Below, one piece after another: positions 7,438-16,885 of a stretch of 33,710 nucleotides of DNA. This DNA is from Candidatus Woesearchaeota archaeon (lineage in GTDB: Archaea > Nanobdellota > Nanobdellia > Woesearchaeales > GW2011-AR15), in NCBI GenBank assembly GCA_016928835.1, contig JAFGJW010000002.1:1-33710 (forward strand), written 5' to 3'. The first letter of the stretch is position 1, and every line of letters starts with the position of its first letter. The translations under genes and the position numbers were made by a program. A model generated the notes under the pieces. It saw only the letters and a list, made by a program, of their open reading frames with translations, did no database searches and was not told where the DNA came from.

Positions 7438-8793
7438 CTAATCAAACCCACCAAGATTATATGTGCTTTTATTTTTTATCAAAATAGCTTTGCCTGACTG
7501 CGCCAGGGGAATTTTTTTAGCTAATTTTACCTTTACTTCAAGCTCGTCTCCAAACTTTTCCTTAATTCTATTCTTAATCTCCTGCAATTTTTTCCTTGTC
7601 ATCCTGCGTGTAGGTTGGATTTTTACCAAGACTTGGGTTTGATTTTCCTTAATCACTTGGAATTTGTCAACGTACTCATGCTCATCTGAAAATACAGCCA
7701 TGAATAAGCCTATCCGAATTATTTTTCCTGAAGGTGTGACAAGATTATCAACTAATCTGCCCTTAATGTCTTTGAGCAGGGGGAATGATCTCCCGCACTT
7801 GCATTTTTTACTGGTAAATACAGCAGAGTCCTTAATCCTGTATCTGATGAAGGGCATTGCATAATTTTCAAGGTTTGTAACCACCATTTCTCCTTCTTGT
7901 CCTTGTTCTGCTGGTTTCCCATTTCTCACTAATTCGATAACAAATCTGGTTGTATCAATATGATATCCCTGCTCAAGTTCACATTGGTAAGCTACCCTCA
8001 TTATCTCAGCAGCACCGTAATCAAGGCAGATTCTTGCATTGCAGAATGCTTTCCTCATAATTGACTTCTGCTCCTCACTTAGATGCGTTCCAATTATCTG
8101 GATGCCTTTGATTTTTATTGAATCATTACTCTGTACGAGATATTTTGCAATATGGAATGCAGTTGAGCAATATGTTTCAATAATATCTGGTCTGAATTTT
8201 TTCAAAACCTCAATATGCTTTTCTGTCTCCTGCTCCATGTCAATACATTTAACAAAAAGGTTCCTATTGACTAACCTAGAGAATTTTCCCTCCTTAATTA
8301 CTTCGTGCGCCCTTATTTTAGCAATCCTGTCTCCGATTTTATAACCCATTACACTTAATTCCCGCAGCCAAGCAGCATGTTCAACAGGCAAAGTGTCTCT
8401 GTCAGAAATAACCATAAATGGTTCGCCTGTCGAGCCTGATGTAGTACATCTGAACCATCTATCTTTAGAGATATTTTTTGCAATAATATCTTCAAGTTTT
8501 ACTTTTTTCAAATCAGCTTTGGTAATAACAGGAAGCTTATTTATATCTGTAAGAGACCTAATCTCCCCTGGCTTAATGCCTGCTTTGTCATAAAGCCTTT
8601 TATAGAAAGGAACATAGTCATAAGCGTGCTTAACTATCTTTTTTAGGTTCTCTAACTGTATCTTTTCAAGCTCGTCTATTGGCTTGTATTGATTACCTAA
8701 TTGCTCATGATACAATCTCCAGTTTTTTCCTTTGTTTTTTAATAAATAATTAAGTCTAAAAATTCTTTTTTGCAAAGAATTGATTATAGTCAT
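7438..8793 (-). CDS. CapK/PaaK-like adenylate-forming enzyme, copy 1
   Basis: 451 aa, phenylacetate-CoA ligase family (ANL superfamily), the type called CapK in capsule clusters. Visible motifs: the phosphate-binding TTSGSTGEPF (~117-126), YGAAE (~259-263) near the adenylate site, NYAMPFIRYRIKDSA, and a Cys-rich CKCGR probably holding zinc together with the earlier YQCELEQGYH. The C-terminal mobile domain ends with a QSGK-type lysine region. Related enzymes activate a carboxylate as an acyl-adenylate, so this one may activate an acyl or amino-acid group for sugar modification. It is the last gene of the nine-gene minus operon and overlaps copy 2 by 4 nt, with which it shares long near-identical stretches. 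Confidence 0.8.
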   Translation of the reverse strand: MTIINSLQKRIFRLNYLLKNKGKNWRLYHEQLGNQYKPIDELEKIQLENLKKIVKHAYDYVPFYKRLYDKAGIKPGEIRSLTDINKLPVITKADLKKVKLEDIIAKNISKDRWFRCTTSGSTGEPFMVISDRDTLPVEHAAWLRELSVMGYKIGDRIAKIRAHEVIKEGKFSRLVNRNLFVKCIDMEQETEKHIEVLKKFRPDIIETYCSTAFHIAKYLVQSNDSIKIKGIQIIGTHLSEEQKSIMRKAFCNARICLDYGAAEIMRVAYQCELEQGYHIDTTRFVIELVRNGKPAEQGQEGEMVVTNLENYAMPFIRYRIKDSAVFTSKKCKCGRSFPLLKDIKGRLVDNLVTPSGKIIRIGLFMAVFSDEHEYVDKFQVIKENQTQVLVKIQPTRRMTRKKLQEIKNRIKEKFGDELEVKVKLAKKIPLAQSGKAILIKNKSTYNLGGFD

Positions 8794-10148
8794 TTTATAT
8801 TGTAGTCAAAGCCTCCAAGATTATATATACTTTCGTTCTTGTACAGAATATTTTTTCCAGAAGATGCCGGCTTAATATCTTCTACTAATCTAATTTTATA
8901 CACTAATTGCTTTTTAAAGGCTTTGTCTATTTTATTTTTTATTTCCCTAAGTTTATCCTCGGTCATCTTCTCGGTCGGTTGAATTTTTACTATTACTTTG
9001 GCTCCTGTCCCCTTTACTATTTGAAATCTGTATATACTTTCAACCTCAGGACTAAGGATGGCATTGAACAGCCCAAGCCAAATTCTTTTACCGCTTGAAG
9101 TGGTAGTATGTTCTATTAGTCTCCCACGGATCTCTTGAATAAGTGGGAAAGTTCTTTTACATTTGCATTTCTTATTTGTAAATACAGCAGAGTCCTTAAT
9201 TCTGTATCTTATGAAAGGCATCACATAGTTCTCTAGATTTGTTATCACGATTTCTCCCTCTTGACCTTCCTTTGCTGGCTTTCTCTTTCTGATAATCTCC
9301 ACAACAAACCTTGTGATATCCACGTGGTATCCTTGCTCCATGTCACACTGATATGCAACTCTCATAACCTCAGACGCCCCGTATGTCTTCAGTACTCTTG
9401 GTGTAATCGTATCTCTAATTATCAACTTATCTTCTTCACACAATGGAGAGCCGATCACTAGCATGCCTTTGATTTGCAATTTTTTATCATGGTGTATTAG
9501 ATATCGCGCCATATCCAATGCAGTATTTGAAAAAGTCTCGATTATATCTGGTTTTAAGTCAATAATTTTTTTCATGGCATTTCGTGTGTCTGTTTCCAAT
9601 TCTGAGCAGGGGATAAATGTCTCTCTACCAAATATCCTTGACATTACCTTTTGCCGCCTTCCATATTGGTTTCTTATTTTTAATATTTTATCTCCAAGTC
9701 TGTAACCTATTATATCTAATTCTCTTAGCCAGGCTGCATGCTCAGTACTATCACTTTCCTTATCACTTATCACAAGGAAGGGCATATTTGTAGAACCTGA
9801 GGTATGATGCTCAATCCATCTATTTTTTGAAATATTTTCAGCAGTAACATTTTCGAGTGGCCTTTTTCTTATATCTTCCTTAGTTATTACCGGAAGTTTT
9901 TGTATATCTGATAGAGCCTTTATATCCTCAGGTTTAACATCGTGATTATCATACAATCTTTTGTAGAAAGGAACATGGTCATAAGCGTGTTTAACTATTT
10001 TTTTTAGGTTCTCTAATTGAATTTTTTCAAGCTGTTCTATTGGTTTGTACTGATTTTCTAGCTGCTGCTTGTAAAGCCGGTAATTATTGCCTCTATTCTT
10101 ATATTGATAATTAATCCGAAAAATTGCTTTTTTAAAGTTTTCAATCAT
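8790..10148 (-). CDS. CapK/PaaK-like adenylate-forming enzyme, copy 2
   Basis: 452 aa, a close tandem paralog of the downstream copy: both carry EKIQLENLKKIVKHAYD, YRIKDSAVFT and a C-terminal YNLGGFD. The adenylate motif YGASE is present. The phosphate loop reads TSGSTNMPF where family members normally have SGSTG or SGTTG, so the last Gly is Asn. The Cys motif is CKCKR instead of CKCGR. These changes may shift substrate or weaken activity. The gene overlaps both neighbours by 4 nt. The function is probably carboxylate activation for glycan modification; the substrate is unknown. Confidence 0.78.
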   Translation of the reverse strand: MIENFKKAIFRINYQYKNRGNNYRLYKQQLENQYKPIEQLEKIQLENLKKIVKHAYDHVPFYKRLYDNHDVKPEDIKALSDIQKLPVITKEDIRKRPLENVTAENISKNRWIEHHTSGSTNMPFLVISDKESDSTEHAAWLRELDIIGYRLGDKILKIRNQYGRRQKVMSRIFGRETFIPCSELETDTRNAMKKIIDLKPDIIETFSNTALDMARYLIHHDKKLQIKGMLVIGSPLCEEDKLIIRDTITPRVLKTYGASEVMRVAYQCDMEQGYHVDITRFVVEIIRKRKPAKEGQEGEIVITNLENYVMPFIRYRIKDSAVFTNKKCKCKRTFPLIQEIRGRLIEHTTTSSGKRIWLGLFNAILSPEVESIYRFQIVKGTGAKVIVKIQPTEKMTEDKLREIKNKIDKAFKKQLVYKIRLVEDIKPASSGKNILYKNESIYNLGGFDYNIK

Positions 10149-11290
10149 TTTTTCTTCCTAAGGTTGCTAATCAGTATCTTCTCTATTTTCTCCGCTGATT
10201 TTTTCCAGCTGAAACCTTTTTCTATATATTCCCTGCCGTCTTTTCCGCGTTTGTTTCTGTATCCTGGATTCTTAATTAGATATTCAATTTTCTTTCTAAG
10301 ATCTTCAGCATCATTCTCTTTGAAATATTCAACCTTATCTTCATAGACTTCCCTGAATATTGGCTTTTCAGAGCAGAGGCAGGGAATTTCACACGCCAAA
10401 GCTTCCATGGGAGGCATGCCAAAGCCTTCATGGGATGAGGGAAATACCATGAACATTGACTCTCTTATCAGCTTCCATTTTTCTGCATCATTAATAACAC
10501 CGGTAAATCCGCACTTGACACCAAGATCTATTGACATCTTGCGTAATTTTCTCTCTTCCTTACCTCCTCCGGCTATGACAAAAATTGGTGCATTGTTAAT
10601 AGCGGATAAAGCTTTAATTACAATGTCTATGTTTTTATATGGGTCCAATCTGCCTATGTATATGACCTGTTTTTTCTTTTTTACGTGGATAGGTTCTAAC
10701 TCGCTTAATGTAATTCCAGGATAAACAAAATCAGCTACTTTCTTATCTCCAAGCCATTTTTCACACCATTTTTTAGACAAAGCTGAGTTTGATATCAAGA
10801 TATCAGTTGCAAGATAAGCCTTTTTTGTTCTTTCCCAGCTTTTCTTAAAGCTGCCTTTGTACTCTTTGAACCATCTCTCTTTGAGGTCATGCTCCATCCA
10901 TGGAGGGGTTTCAAAAACAAAATTTACACTAGGTATATTGTATTTTTTTCCGAGCAGAGAGACTGCAATCGCAGAAGTCCTCAATGAGCCACATATGAAA
11001 TCAGCTCTGTTTTTCCTTAAATAAGGTTCTATCGTGAATCTTGAAAATAGGTATCCTACTATTTTATCAAGTCTAGCTGCTCCTTTAAACTTCCTTGGTA
11101 CATAGAACCTGTCAAATAGCTGCAGGTTTTTCGGAATGCTAGTTCCCTCAAGATACTTGTTATCTTTGCTTAGCCCAAAGATAATTACTTCATGGCCCCT
11201 CAGTGCAAGCCCCTCTGCAAATTTGAATAGGGAATAACCTCCTCCGCCCAGTCCTTTTCCAAAAGGGTTTATGAAGATTATTTTCATCAT
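10145..11290 (-). CDS. GT4-family glycosyltransferase
   Basis: 381 aa, GT-B fold. The N-terminus MMKIIFINPFGKGLGGGGYS carries the family's Gly-rich loop. The C-terminal domain has VIYIGRLDPYKNIDIVIKAL, then the donor-binding EGFGMPPMEALACEIP with the E(x7)E signature. The product is a hexosyl-type transfer from a nucleotide sugar to a lipid-linked or soluble acceptor; identity unknown. The stop of the upstream CapK-like gene overlaps the start in TAATGATG, so either of two adjacent ATGs (11290 or 11287) can serve. It lies between CapK-like genes in the nine-gene operon. Confidence 0.85.
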   Translation of the reverse strand: MMKIIFINPFGKGLGGGGYSLFKFAEGLALRGHEVIIFGLSKDNKYLEGTSIPKNLQLFDRFYVPRKFKGAARLDKIVGYLFSRFTIEPYLRKNRADFICGSLRTSAIAVSLLGKKYNIPSVNFVFETPPWMEHDLKERWFKEYKGSFKKSWERTKKAYLATDILISNSALSKKWCEKWLGDKKVADFVYPGITLSELEPIHVKKKKQVIYIGRLDPYKNIDIVIKALSAINNAPIFVIAGGGKEERKLRKMSIDLGVKCGFTGVINDAEKWKLIRESMFMVFPSSHEGFGMPPMEALACEIPCLCSEKPIFREVYEDKVEYFKENDAEDLRKKIEYLIKNPGYRNKRGKDGREYIEKGFSWKKSAEKIEKILISNLRKKK

Positions 11291-12636
11291 TAAAACTCCA
11301 ATGGCACTTTTGAGATAAAGTACCTCCGTTTGCCTTGTGATGTTAATGGGATATCTTCAACAAATTCAATCTTTATTCTGATGGCATCTCCAAGCCATTT
11401 TCTCATTGTTTTTTCAATCTCATCTAAGTTTGATTTTTTGAAATGCCTCCCTTTAACAATCTTAATAACTATCTCATTCTTCTTTTCCTGTATAACTTGG
11501 TAATATTTTCCTGTGAATTCGAGAAATGCAACCATGAAGTATTCTGCAGGAATATACTTGCCATCGGCTGTGACAAAGATATCTGAGACACGGCCCTGGA
11601 CATTCTTAAGCATTGGAAGTGCTCTTCCGCATTTGCATTGCTTATCAGTTAAAGTAACAACATCAGTATTTTCATACCTAATAAGAGGCATTGCATAATT
11701 ATGGAACTCAGTCAGCAATACCTTTCCTGGCACCCCAATTACATTCTTACCATTCCTTATTGTTTCCAGGACACCGTTTTCAACTGAGATATGATAACCC
11801 CCACATTGTTCGCACTGGGTAGATCTTATACTGCTCTCCCTGCCTCCGTAATCATCATATACCCTGCAGCTAAAGAAATCCTCAAACAATTTTCTCTGCC
11901 AGGGAAATAGTTTCTCTGCGCTCGTAATCACTCCTTTTACTTTTATTATAATCCCCTTACTCTTCATATATTTCACAATTACAACCAGCGAGGAGGGATA
12001 TGTGATTATATAATCCGGATTAAATTTGAATAATCTCTCACAATCATATTTAAGGGATTCATCTGTAAACATAAGCGCCTGGATAAGCAGCCTGTTCTCA
12101 GTGAAAAAGGTCTTAATCTTTTTCTTTATTGTAGACTCATTTTTAAGATCCATAGAGGCACCCCAGACATAGGCATACTTCTCCCCGAAGTCCCAGCCGC
12201 TCCATCTCCACCCTCGGTATGCTGCTGCCATATGGGCATCAAAGGTTGCCTGTGAATTATAGAAATGCAGGTGTCTTCCTGATGTCCCTCCTGTGCTGTA
12301 ATACTTGGGCTGATATTTCTGAATGTTCTTAGCCTTAAGCTTGTCAAAGTTATCAGCTATAATATCTTTTGTCAGAATCGGAATCTTATATAAATCTGCC
12401 ACTGTCCTAATATCAGAAGGTTTCAGCTTTTTTTTCTTAAACAATTCATGGTAATAAGGAACATTATTATATGCATGCCCTATTAAAGCTTTTAATCTAT
12501 TGTTCTGCAATTCAACTAGCTTTTCTTTCGGCCAGTGCTGGCTTTTCTCAAGTTCTTTGAGAACCTGAAGCCTTTTTCTTCCTGCACCAAATTCCCATAA
12601 TGGGAAAGTGATATGCTTTATTATGAATTTGTTCAT
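11290..12636 (-). CDS. CapK/PaaK-like adenylate-forming enzyme, copy 3 (divergent)
   Basis: 448 aa, same family as the two genes further downstream but clearly older in divergence. The phosphate loop is STGGTSGRHL, the adenylate region is YDDYGGRESS, and the zinc-type cysteines are more complete: CEQCGGYH plus CKCGR. NYAMPLIRYENTDVV matches the conserved core. The C-terminal domain ends SQGKRRYFISK, with the lysine typical of adenylation half-reactions. It follows the GT-C gene by 2 nt. Like its paralogs it probably activates a carboxylic acid for attachment to sugars; substrate unknown. Confidence 0.8.
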   Translation of the reverse strand: MNKFIIKHITFPLWEFGAGRKRLQVLKELEKSQHWPKEKLVELQNNRLKALIGHAYNNVPYYHELFKKKKLKPSDIRTVADLYKIPILTKDIIADNFDKLKAKNIQKYQPKYYSTGGTSGRHLHFYNSQATFDAHMAAAYRGWRWSGWDFGEKYAYVWGASMDLKNESTIKKKIKTFFTENRLLIQALMFTDESLKYDCERLFKFNPDYIITYPSSLVVIVKYMKSKGIIIKVKGVITSAEKLFPWQRKLFEDFFSCRVYDDYGGRESSIRSTQCEQCGGYHISVENGVLETIRNGKNVIGVPGKVLLTEFHNYAMPLIRYENTDVVTLTDKQCKCGRALPMLKNVQGRVSDIFVTADGKYIPAEYFMVAFLEFTGKYYQVIQEKKNEIVIKIVKGRHFKKSNLDEIEKTMRKWLGDAIRIKIEFVEDIPLTSQGKRRYFISKVPLEF

Positions 12637-12638
12637 TT

Positions 12639-14762
12639 TTACGCCTGTCCTTTTTCAATATCAAAAATAGCGATTTCATCAGAAGTATACACCTTATTTT
12701 TTGAGTCCTGAACATAAAAGAAGAAAATATCTTTGTCTTCTGCTCTTTTATTGTCTATAATATACTTAATCTTATAGGAATCTAAAACTTTCTTGTAGAT
12801 GTTTGAATCAGGACTGCTGCCTAAAAAGAATCTTATATGTCTTCCATGGTAATAAAAACCAGGAAGGATCCAGTCATGCAACTGGTAGAATTCCCTTATC
12901 TTCTCTCCTCTCCGGAATGACTCCCAGAGCCTCTCAGCAGAGAGAGCAGTAATATTATATTTGTTTGGGTAAAGAAAAATACTTTGGGCACCTACTGCAT
13001 CAGGCTTTCCAGCATAATATGCAACCAATGGTGTTCTGAATCTGTCAGCTGAGCTAAGCAAAGAGAAATCACCATCTACCTGCCTAATGTATTCTCCAGC
13101 TGCAATAATCTGCTCATTAGAAAATTCAGGCATCTGTGACTCAATCCCGATTTTTGGAAGGAACAAATCACGGTGCATAAATATTCCGCTGAATGCAAGA
13201 TGCAGACATAATAAGGCAACAAGTGCCGGCAATAAGAGTTTTGCAAGCCTTTTCATCTCGAGTATTTTCTTGATGAAGAAGACAAGGCCAATGGCAATGA
13301 AAACAGCATATAACGGATTCATGTAGAGCCTAATATATTCCCAGTCAAAAATAAATTGGCAGAAACCAAACGCAACAAAAATGAAAAAGTAATCGTAGAA
13401 GTCTTTGTATTTTTTCAGGAAAAGATAGCCAATTCCAAGAAATGAGAACCAGATGAGTATAGTCAGATTATTATTAATGTTCATCAGCCAGTTAACCAAG
13501 ACAACAATGCTAGATGTTCCTTTCAATATAAAGCTTGAATAATATGGGGAGGGGTCTATGTGAAAAAAGGCCCTTCCTGTAAAAGTGGCAAAGACAAGCA
13601 TTCCAAAGGCTGCAAAAAGCATGAATGAAAGCGCTCTTTCGGGATTCTTTTCTGAATATGAATATGCCTTCTCAATAGAAGTATCTGCAATCTCGGCCAG
13701 CTTCCTAATCAGGCTGTGGAAATAAAAATGATAGGCAAAGTAGAATACTGCCCCTAGAAATAATACAAGCACAATAAGTCCAGATAGTTTAAAATAATCT
13801 GCTTCTGGCAGAAATTTTGACACATGGACAAGCAGCCTGCTTCTTACTGCCAAGTCAGCAGCTTTGGCGAATACCAATAAAGCAATATAGATAATAATAT
13901 CGAGCAGTATCTCTTCCCTTTTCTTAAATTTCGCAAAGCTCATGAAGAAATAATAGGATAATGTAAAAATGGCAAATACAACAAATGAAATTCTTGATTT
14001 AAAAAATAGGAATCCGATATACAATGAAAAAATCACAAGGATATCCACTAATATATAGAGCTTTGAGTGCAGATAATGTTTCTCCCGTTTCTTGAAGAAG
14101 ATGCTTTTAGTGTACAGATTAAGTAATTTTTTCCAATTCTGTATAGCTATCCCGCAAAAAAAGGCAAGAACAAAGATTATCAAAAGTTGGGAAAGCCTAT
14201 GGATAAGAGCCATAAACAGAAACAGTATAATCTCAAGCACAATATACTTGATCTTAACCTTTTTCTTGTGAACCCAATGCTCATGTATCTTAAAAAGGAT
14301 TAAAATAAAGAGCGGGTAGAAAATTAGATTTGTGATCCTGGTTGAGGCAGTATTTGAAGTGTCCTTCATAAAAAAGGCCATGGTTAGCAGAACCGCAGAG
14401 CTCAAGAAGCTTACTTCCCATGTATTCCAATGCCTCATCATCACAAATACTGCAAGGCCTGCATATAAGCCGCAGAAGATAGAGAAATAAAAATAAACCA
14501 TTGGGAGATCAACATCAACCATAGCAGAGAGATATGCTGAAAGGTATTCAAAACCAGATGGCACAGACAGGGGATAATATCCAAAAAGAGACATAGGGTG
14601 AAGCACCCAGGGAGCATACCCTTTCTCAATTATTGCATTTGCATGCACTCCCCAGATATAATGGTCCGGGTGATAGGGATACCTGTATGTAAACCTGAAT
14701 ATGACAGCCACTGCTATTAACAGCAGTACCAAAAGTGTCTTTTTTACCTTGCTACTAACCAT
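12639..14762 (-). CDS. GT-C-type membrane glycosyltransferase
   Basis: 707 aa with about 12 or more membrane helices, then a soluble C-terminal domain of ~160 residues. After helix 1 there is an outside loop RYPYHPDHYIWGVHANAIIE with His and Asp, where GT-C enzymes place their catalytic acidic residue. The C-terminal part (AYYAGKPDAVGAQSIFLYP, SYKIKYIIDNKRAEDKD) resembles the tail of archaeal and bacterial GT-C proteins of unknown specificity. It would use a polyprenyl-phosphate sugar on the outer face of the membrane. Its start overlaps the upstream fused transferase by 8 nt. Specific function is not predictable. Confidence 0.7.
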   Translation of the reverse strand: MVSSKVKKTLLVLLLIAVAVIFRFTYRYPYHPDHYIWGVHANAIIEKGYAPWVLHPMSLFGYYPLSVPSGFEYLSAYLSAMVDVDLPMVYFYFSIFCGLYAGLAVFVMMRHWNTWEVSFLSSAVLLTMAFFMKDTSNTASTRITNLIFYPLFILILFKIHEHWVHKKKVKIKYIVLEIILFLFMALIHRLSQLLIIFVLAFFCGIAIQNWKKLLNLYTKSIFFKKREKHYLHSKLYILVDILVIFSLYIGFLFFKSRISFVVFAIFTLSYYFFMSFAKFKKREEILLDIIIYIALLVFAKAADLAVRSRLLVHVSKFLPEADYFKLSGLIVLVLFLGAVFYFAYHFYFHSLIRKLAEIADTSIEKAYSYSEKNPERALSFMLFAAFGMLVFATFTGRAFFHIDPSPYYSSFILKGTSSIVVLVNWLMNINNNLTILIWFSFLGIGYLFLKKYKDFYDYFFIFVAFGFCQFIFDWEYIRLYMNPLYAVFIAIGLVFFIKKILEMKRLAKLLLPALVALLCLHLAFSGIFMHRDLFLPKIGIESQMPEFSNEQIIAAGEYIRQVDGDFSLLSSADRFRTPLVAYYAGKPDAVGAQSIFLYPNKYNITALSAERLWESFRRGEKIREFYQLHDWILPGFYYHGRHIRFFLGSSPDSNIYKKVLDSYKIKYIIDNKRAEDKDIFFFYVQDSKNKVYTSDEIAIFDIEKGQA

Positions 14763-16884
14763 TTTTGATTATTTCAATTTTTGGTCTATACCTACTTGGC
14801 TCTTTCTGAGGCAGGAAAAAACCAATCATCATTCCAATAGCCTGGGAGCTCCAGCTGATAATACTAAAAAAGAGTCTGTATAAATTTCTTTTTCTTAATA
14901 ATAATACTATTATAAATAACAATGATATGTTAAGATAGATCCTAAAGTATTGTGAAGTAAGTGGCAAGGTAACAAAACTAAGTATTCCGAGGGAAGCCCA
15001 TAAGAGAGTAAAGATATAAATCCTCAGTTCCCAAATTGTCTTCAGGAAATGTCCTCTTATTAAAGATCTTCTCAGATATTGTCCTGATCCAAATAGATAC
15101 CTGCTCTTCATCCGATTGTAGATTGTGATATACGCGGGCGTTTCATCCCCAAAATGCTCAATCATCTCTTCTGGAATTCTCAGCAATTTATAGCCTAGTT
15201 TTTGTATTTCAGCCCCCAGATCATACTCTTCGTAAGCGTAAAAATAAGGGTTTGAGAAATACCCTACCCTCTCAAGAACCTCTCTCCTGTACAGCCCGCC
15301 CATACCAAGCTGGTCCACTTCTGTCACTGCATCGACAATATGGCTCTTTGTCCTAACCTGGAATGCGAGATTATCTGCAGATTTTTCTAAGATATTGCCA
15401 CCGACACCTGCCACAGTTTTATCATTGAAGTAGGGCAATGCTTTTTTTATAAAATTTTTGTCTAATACCATGTCTCCATCAAGAATATAGATATAATCGC
15501 CTTTGCTGAGCATATAGCCTGTCTGGGGCCCTATGCCGCAGCACCTCTGTTTTTTGTTTTTTATCTGGACAATTTTTACTGGATATTTTTTTGCAATCTT
15601 AACAGTATTATCATCTGACAGGGAATCAACCAGGATAATCTCCTTGTCCATGCCCTCAAGGGCGCTGATTGCTGATTGGACCGAGTCGGCAATGTGCTGT
15701 TCCTCATTTAATGCCTTGATTACTATGGTAATCTTTTCCTGAGGCAGTTTAATCTTTTTGTAATAATCATAAGTCCTAAGCAGTCTAAGTATATTTGAAC
15801 CTATTATCTGTTTTTCCCATGTAAAATTCTGAGCAAGTTTTAAGTTGTTTTTTGCCAGACTATTCATAAGAGATTTGTTGGTAAGCAGAGATTTTACTTT
15901 TTTATCAAGGTCAACAGGGTTCCCTGGTTCATAAAGCACTACATTCTTATTCTCAGTAAGGAACTTCTTTTCTCCGATATCAGAATCACTCATGATTATG
16001 GGCTTGCCAGCAGCCAGGTATTCAAGTGTTTTTCTTATTGAAAGATGCTTAATTACCTCTTCCTTTTTATAAGGAAGTACACATACATCCATGATTTGAA
16101 GAAGCTGAAGGACTTCCTCATGAGGGATTCTGCCTGTGAATACGGCATTGGGATATTGTTTACTTAATTTTTTCAGATTAATCGGCTCATATCCTCTGCC
16201 CAGAACCAAGAGTATCGTATCTTTGTCAAAATAATTTGAACTCTCCAGCAGAGTTGGAATATCTACCCAGGCCATCCAATTGCCAACAAACCCGACGATC
16301 TTCTTATTGCCGGGGATTTCATACTTCCTTATCAAGGATTTAGTAATTTCCTGCCCCTTAAATTCATTTAAATTTACTCCATTGGATAAGATATATGCCT
16401 TCTGCCTTAGTTTGGGCGAGAGGTCATCATATATGCCTTTGCTCACTGTGATTATACTGTCTGCAAGCCTGTGACAAAGCAATTCAAATGGCTTGATAAT
16501 AAATGCTTTTAAGCTCCTGCCCTCTACACTGAGTTCTTTGTATCTAAAGCAGTGCATATCATAGATAAGTCTTGCCTTAGAAAATCTTGTAAAAGGATAA
16601 AGGGCGATAATATAAAAATATTCTCTCGTAACAAAAAAATCAATCTTCTTTTTCAATAATAAATAAAGAGAGAAAAGAACCACAATTAACTTATATATCT
16701 GATTAATGAAGAAATTTGTTGACGGCAGATTTATTGTATAAATATTCTTATCCCTTATTTCTGATTTCCTGCTTATAATATAGACCTTGTGGTACTTTTC
16801 AAGAATCTTTTTTAGGTTAAGCATTCGTGAAGGCGGAGCTTCATCATAATTGATCTCTTCTTTTGTCAGAAAGCAGATGTTCAT
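14755..16884 (-). CDS. Two-domain fused glycosyltransferase (GT4 + GT2)
   Basis: The frame is open up to 17019, but I start at the ATG at 16884: it begins MNICFLTKEEINYDEAPPSR, a normal GT4 opening, and follows the upstream deacetylase stop by 1 nt, whereas the longer version would overlap that gene by 134 nt. This gives 709 aa. Residues 1-~375 are a GT4 domain (KIVGFVGNWMAWVDIPTLLE, KTLEYLAAGKPIIMSDSD). Residues ~383-600 are a GT2 domain (ITIVIKALNEEQHIADSV, metal-binding DGD at ~469-471, acceptor-side FYAYEEYDLGAEI). About two C-terminal helices (~620-690) anchor it. One chain may add two successive sugars. Confidence 0.85.
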   Translation of the reverse strand: MNICFLTKEEINYDEAPPSRMLNLKKILEKYHKVYIISRKSEIRDKNIYTINLPSTNFFINQIYKLIVVLFSLYLLLKKKIDFFVTREYFYIIALYPFTRFSKARLIYDMHCFRYKELSVEGRSLKAFIIKPFELLCHRLADSIITVSKGIYDDLSPKLRQKAYILSNGVNLNEFKGQEITKSLIRKYEIPGNKKIVGFVGNWMAWVDIPTLLESSNYFDKDTILLVLGRGYEPINLKKLSKQYPNAVFTGRIPHEEVLQLLQIMDVCVLPYKKEEVIKHLSIRKTLEYLAAGKPIIMSDSDIGEKKFLTENKNVVLYEPGNPVDLDKKVKSLLTNKSLMNSLAKNNLKLAQNFTWEKQIIGSNILRLLRTYDYYKKIKLPQEKITIVIKALNEEQHIADSVQSAISALEGMDKEIILVDSLSDDNTVKIAKKYPVKIVQIKNKKQRCCGIGPQTGYMLSKGDYIYILDGDMVLDKNFIKKALPYFNDKTVAGVGGNILEKSADNLAFQVRTKSHIVDAVTEVDQLGMGGLYRREVLERVGYFSNPYFYAYEEYDLGAEIQKLGYKLLRIPEEMIEHFGDETPAYITIYNRMKSRYLFGSGQYLRRSLIRGHFLKTIWELRIYIFTLLWASLGILSFVTLPLTSQYFRIYLNISLLFIIVLLLRKRNLYRLFFSIISWSSQAIGMMIGFFLPQKEPSRYRPKIEIIKNG

Positions 16885-16885
16885 C

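Noticed and set aside
12126-12347. 73-aa minus-strand frame inside CapK-like copy 3
   Set aside because: It is another frame of a clear gene, with no recognisable protein pattern and no start signal.
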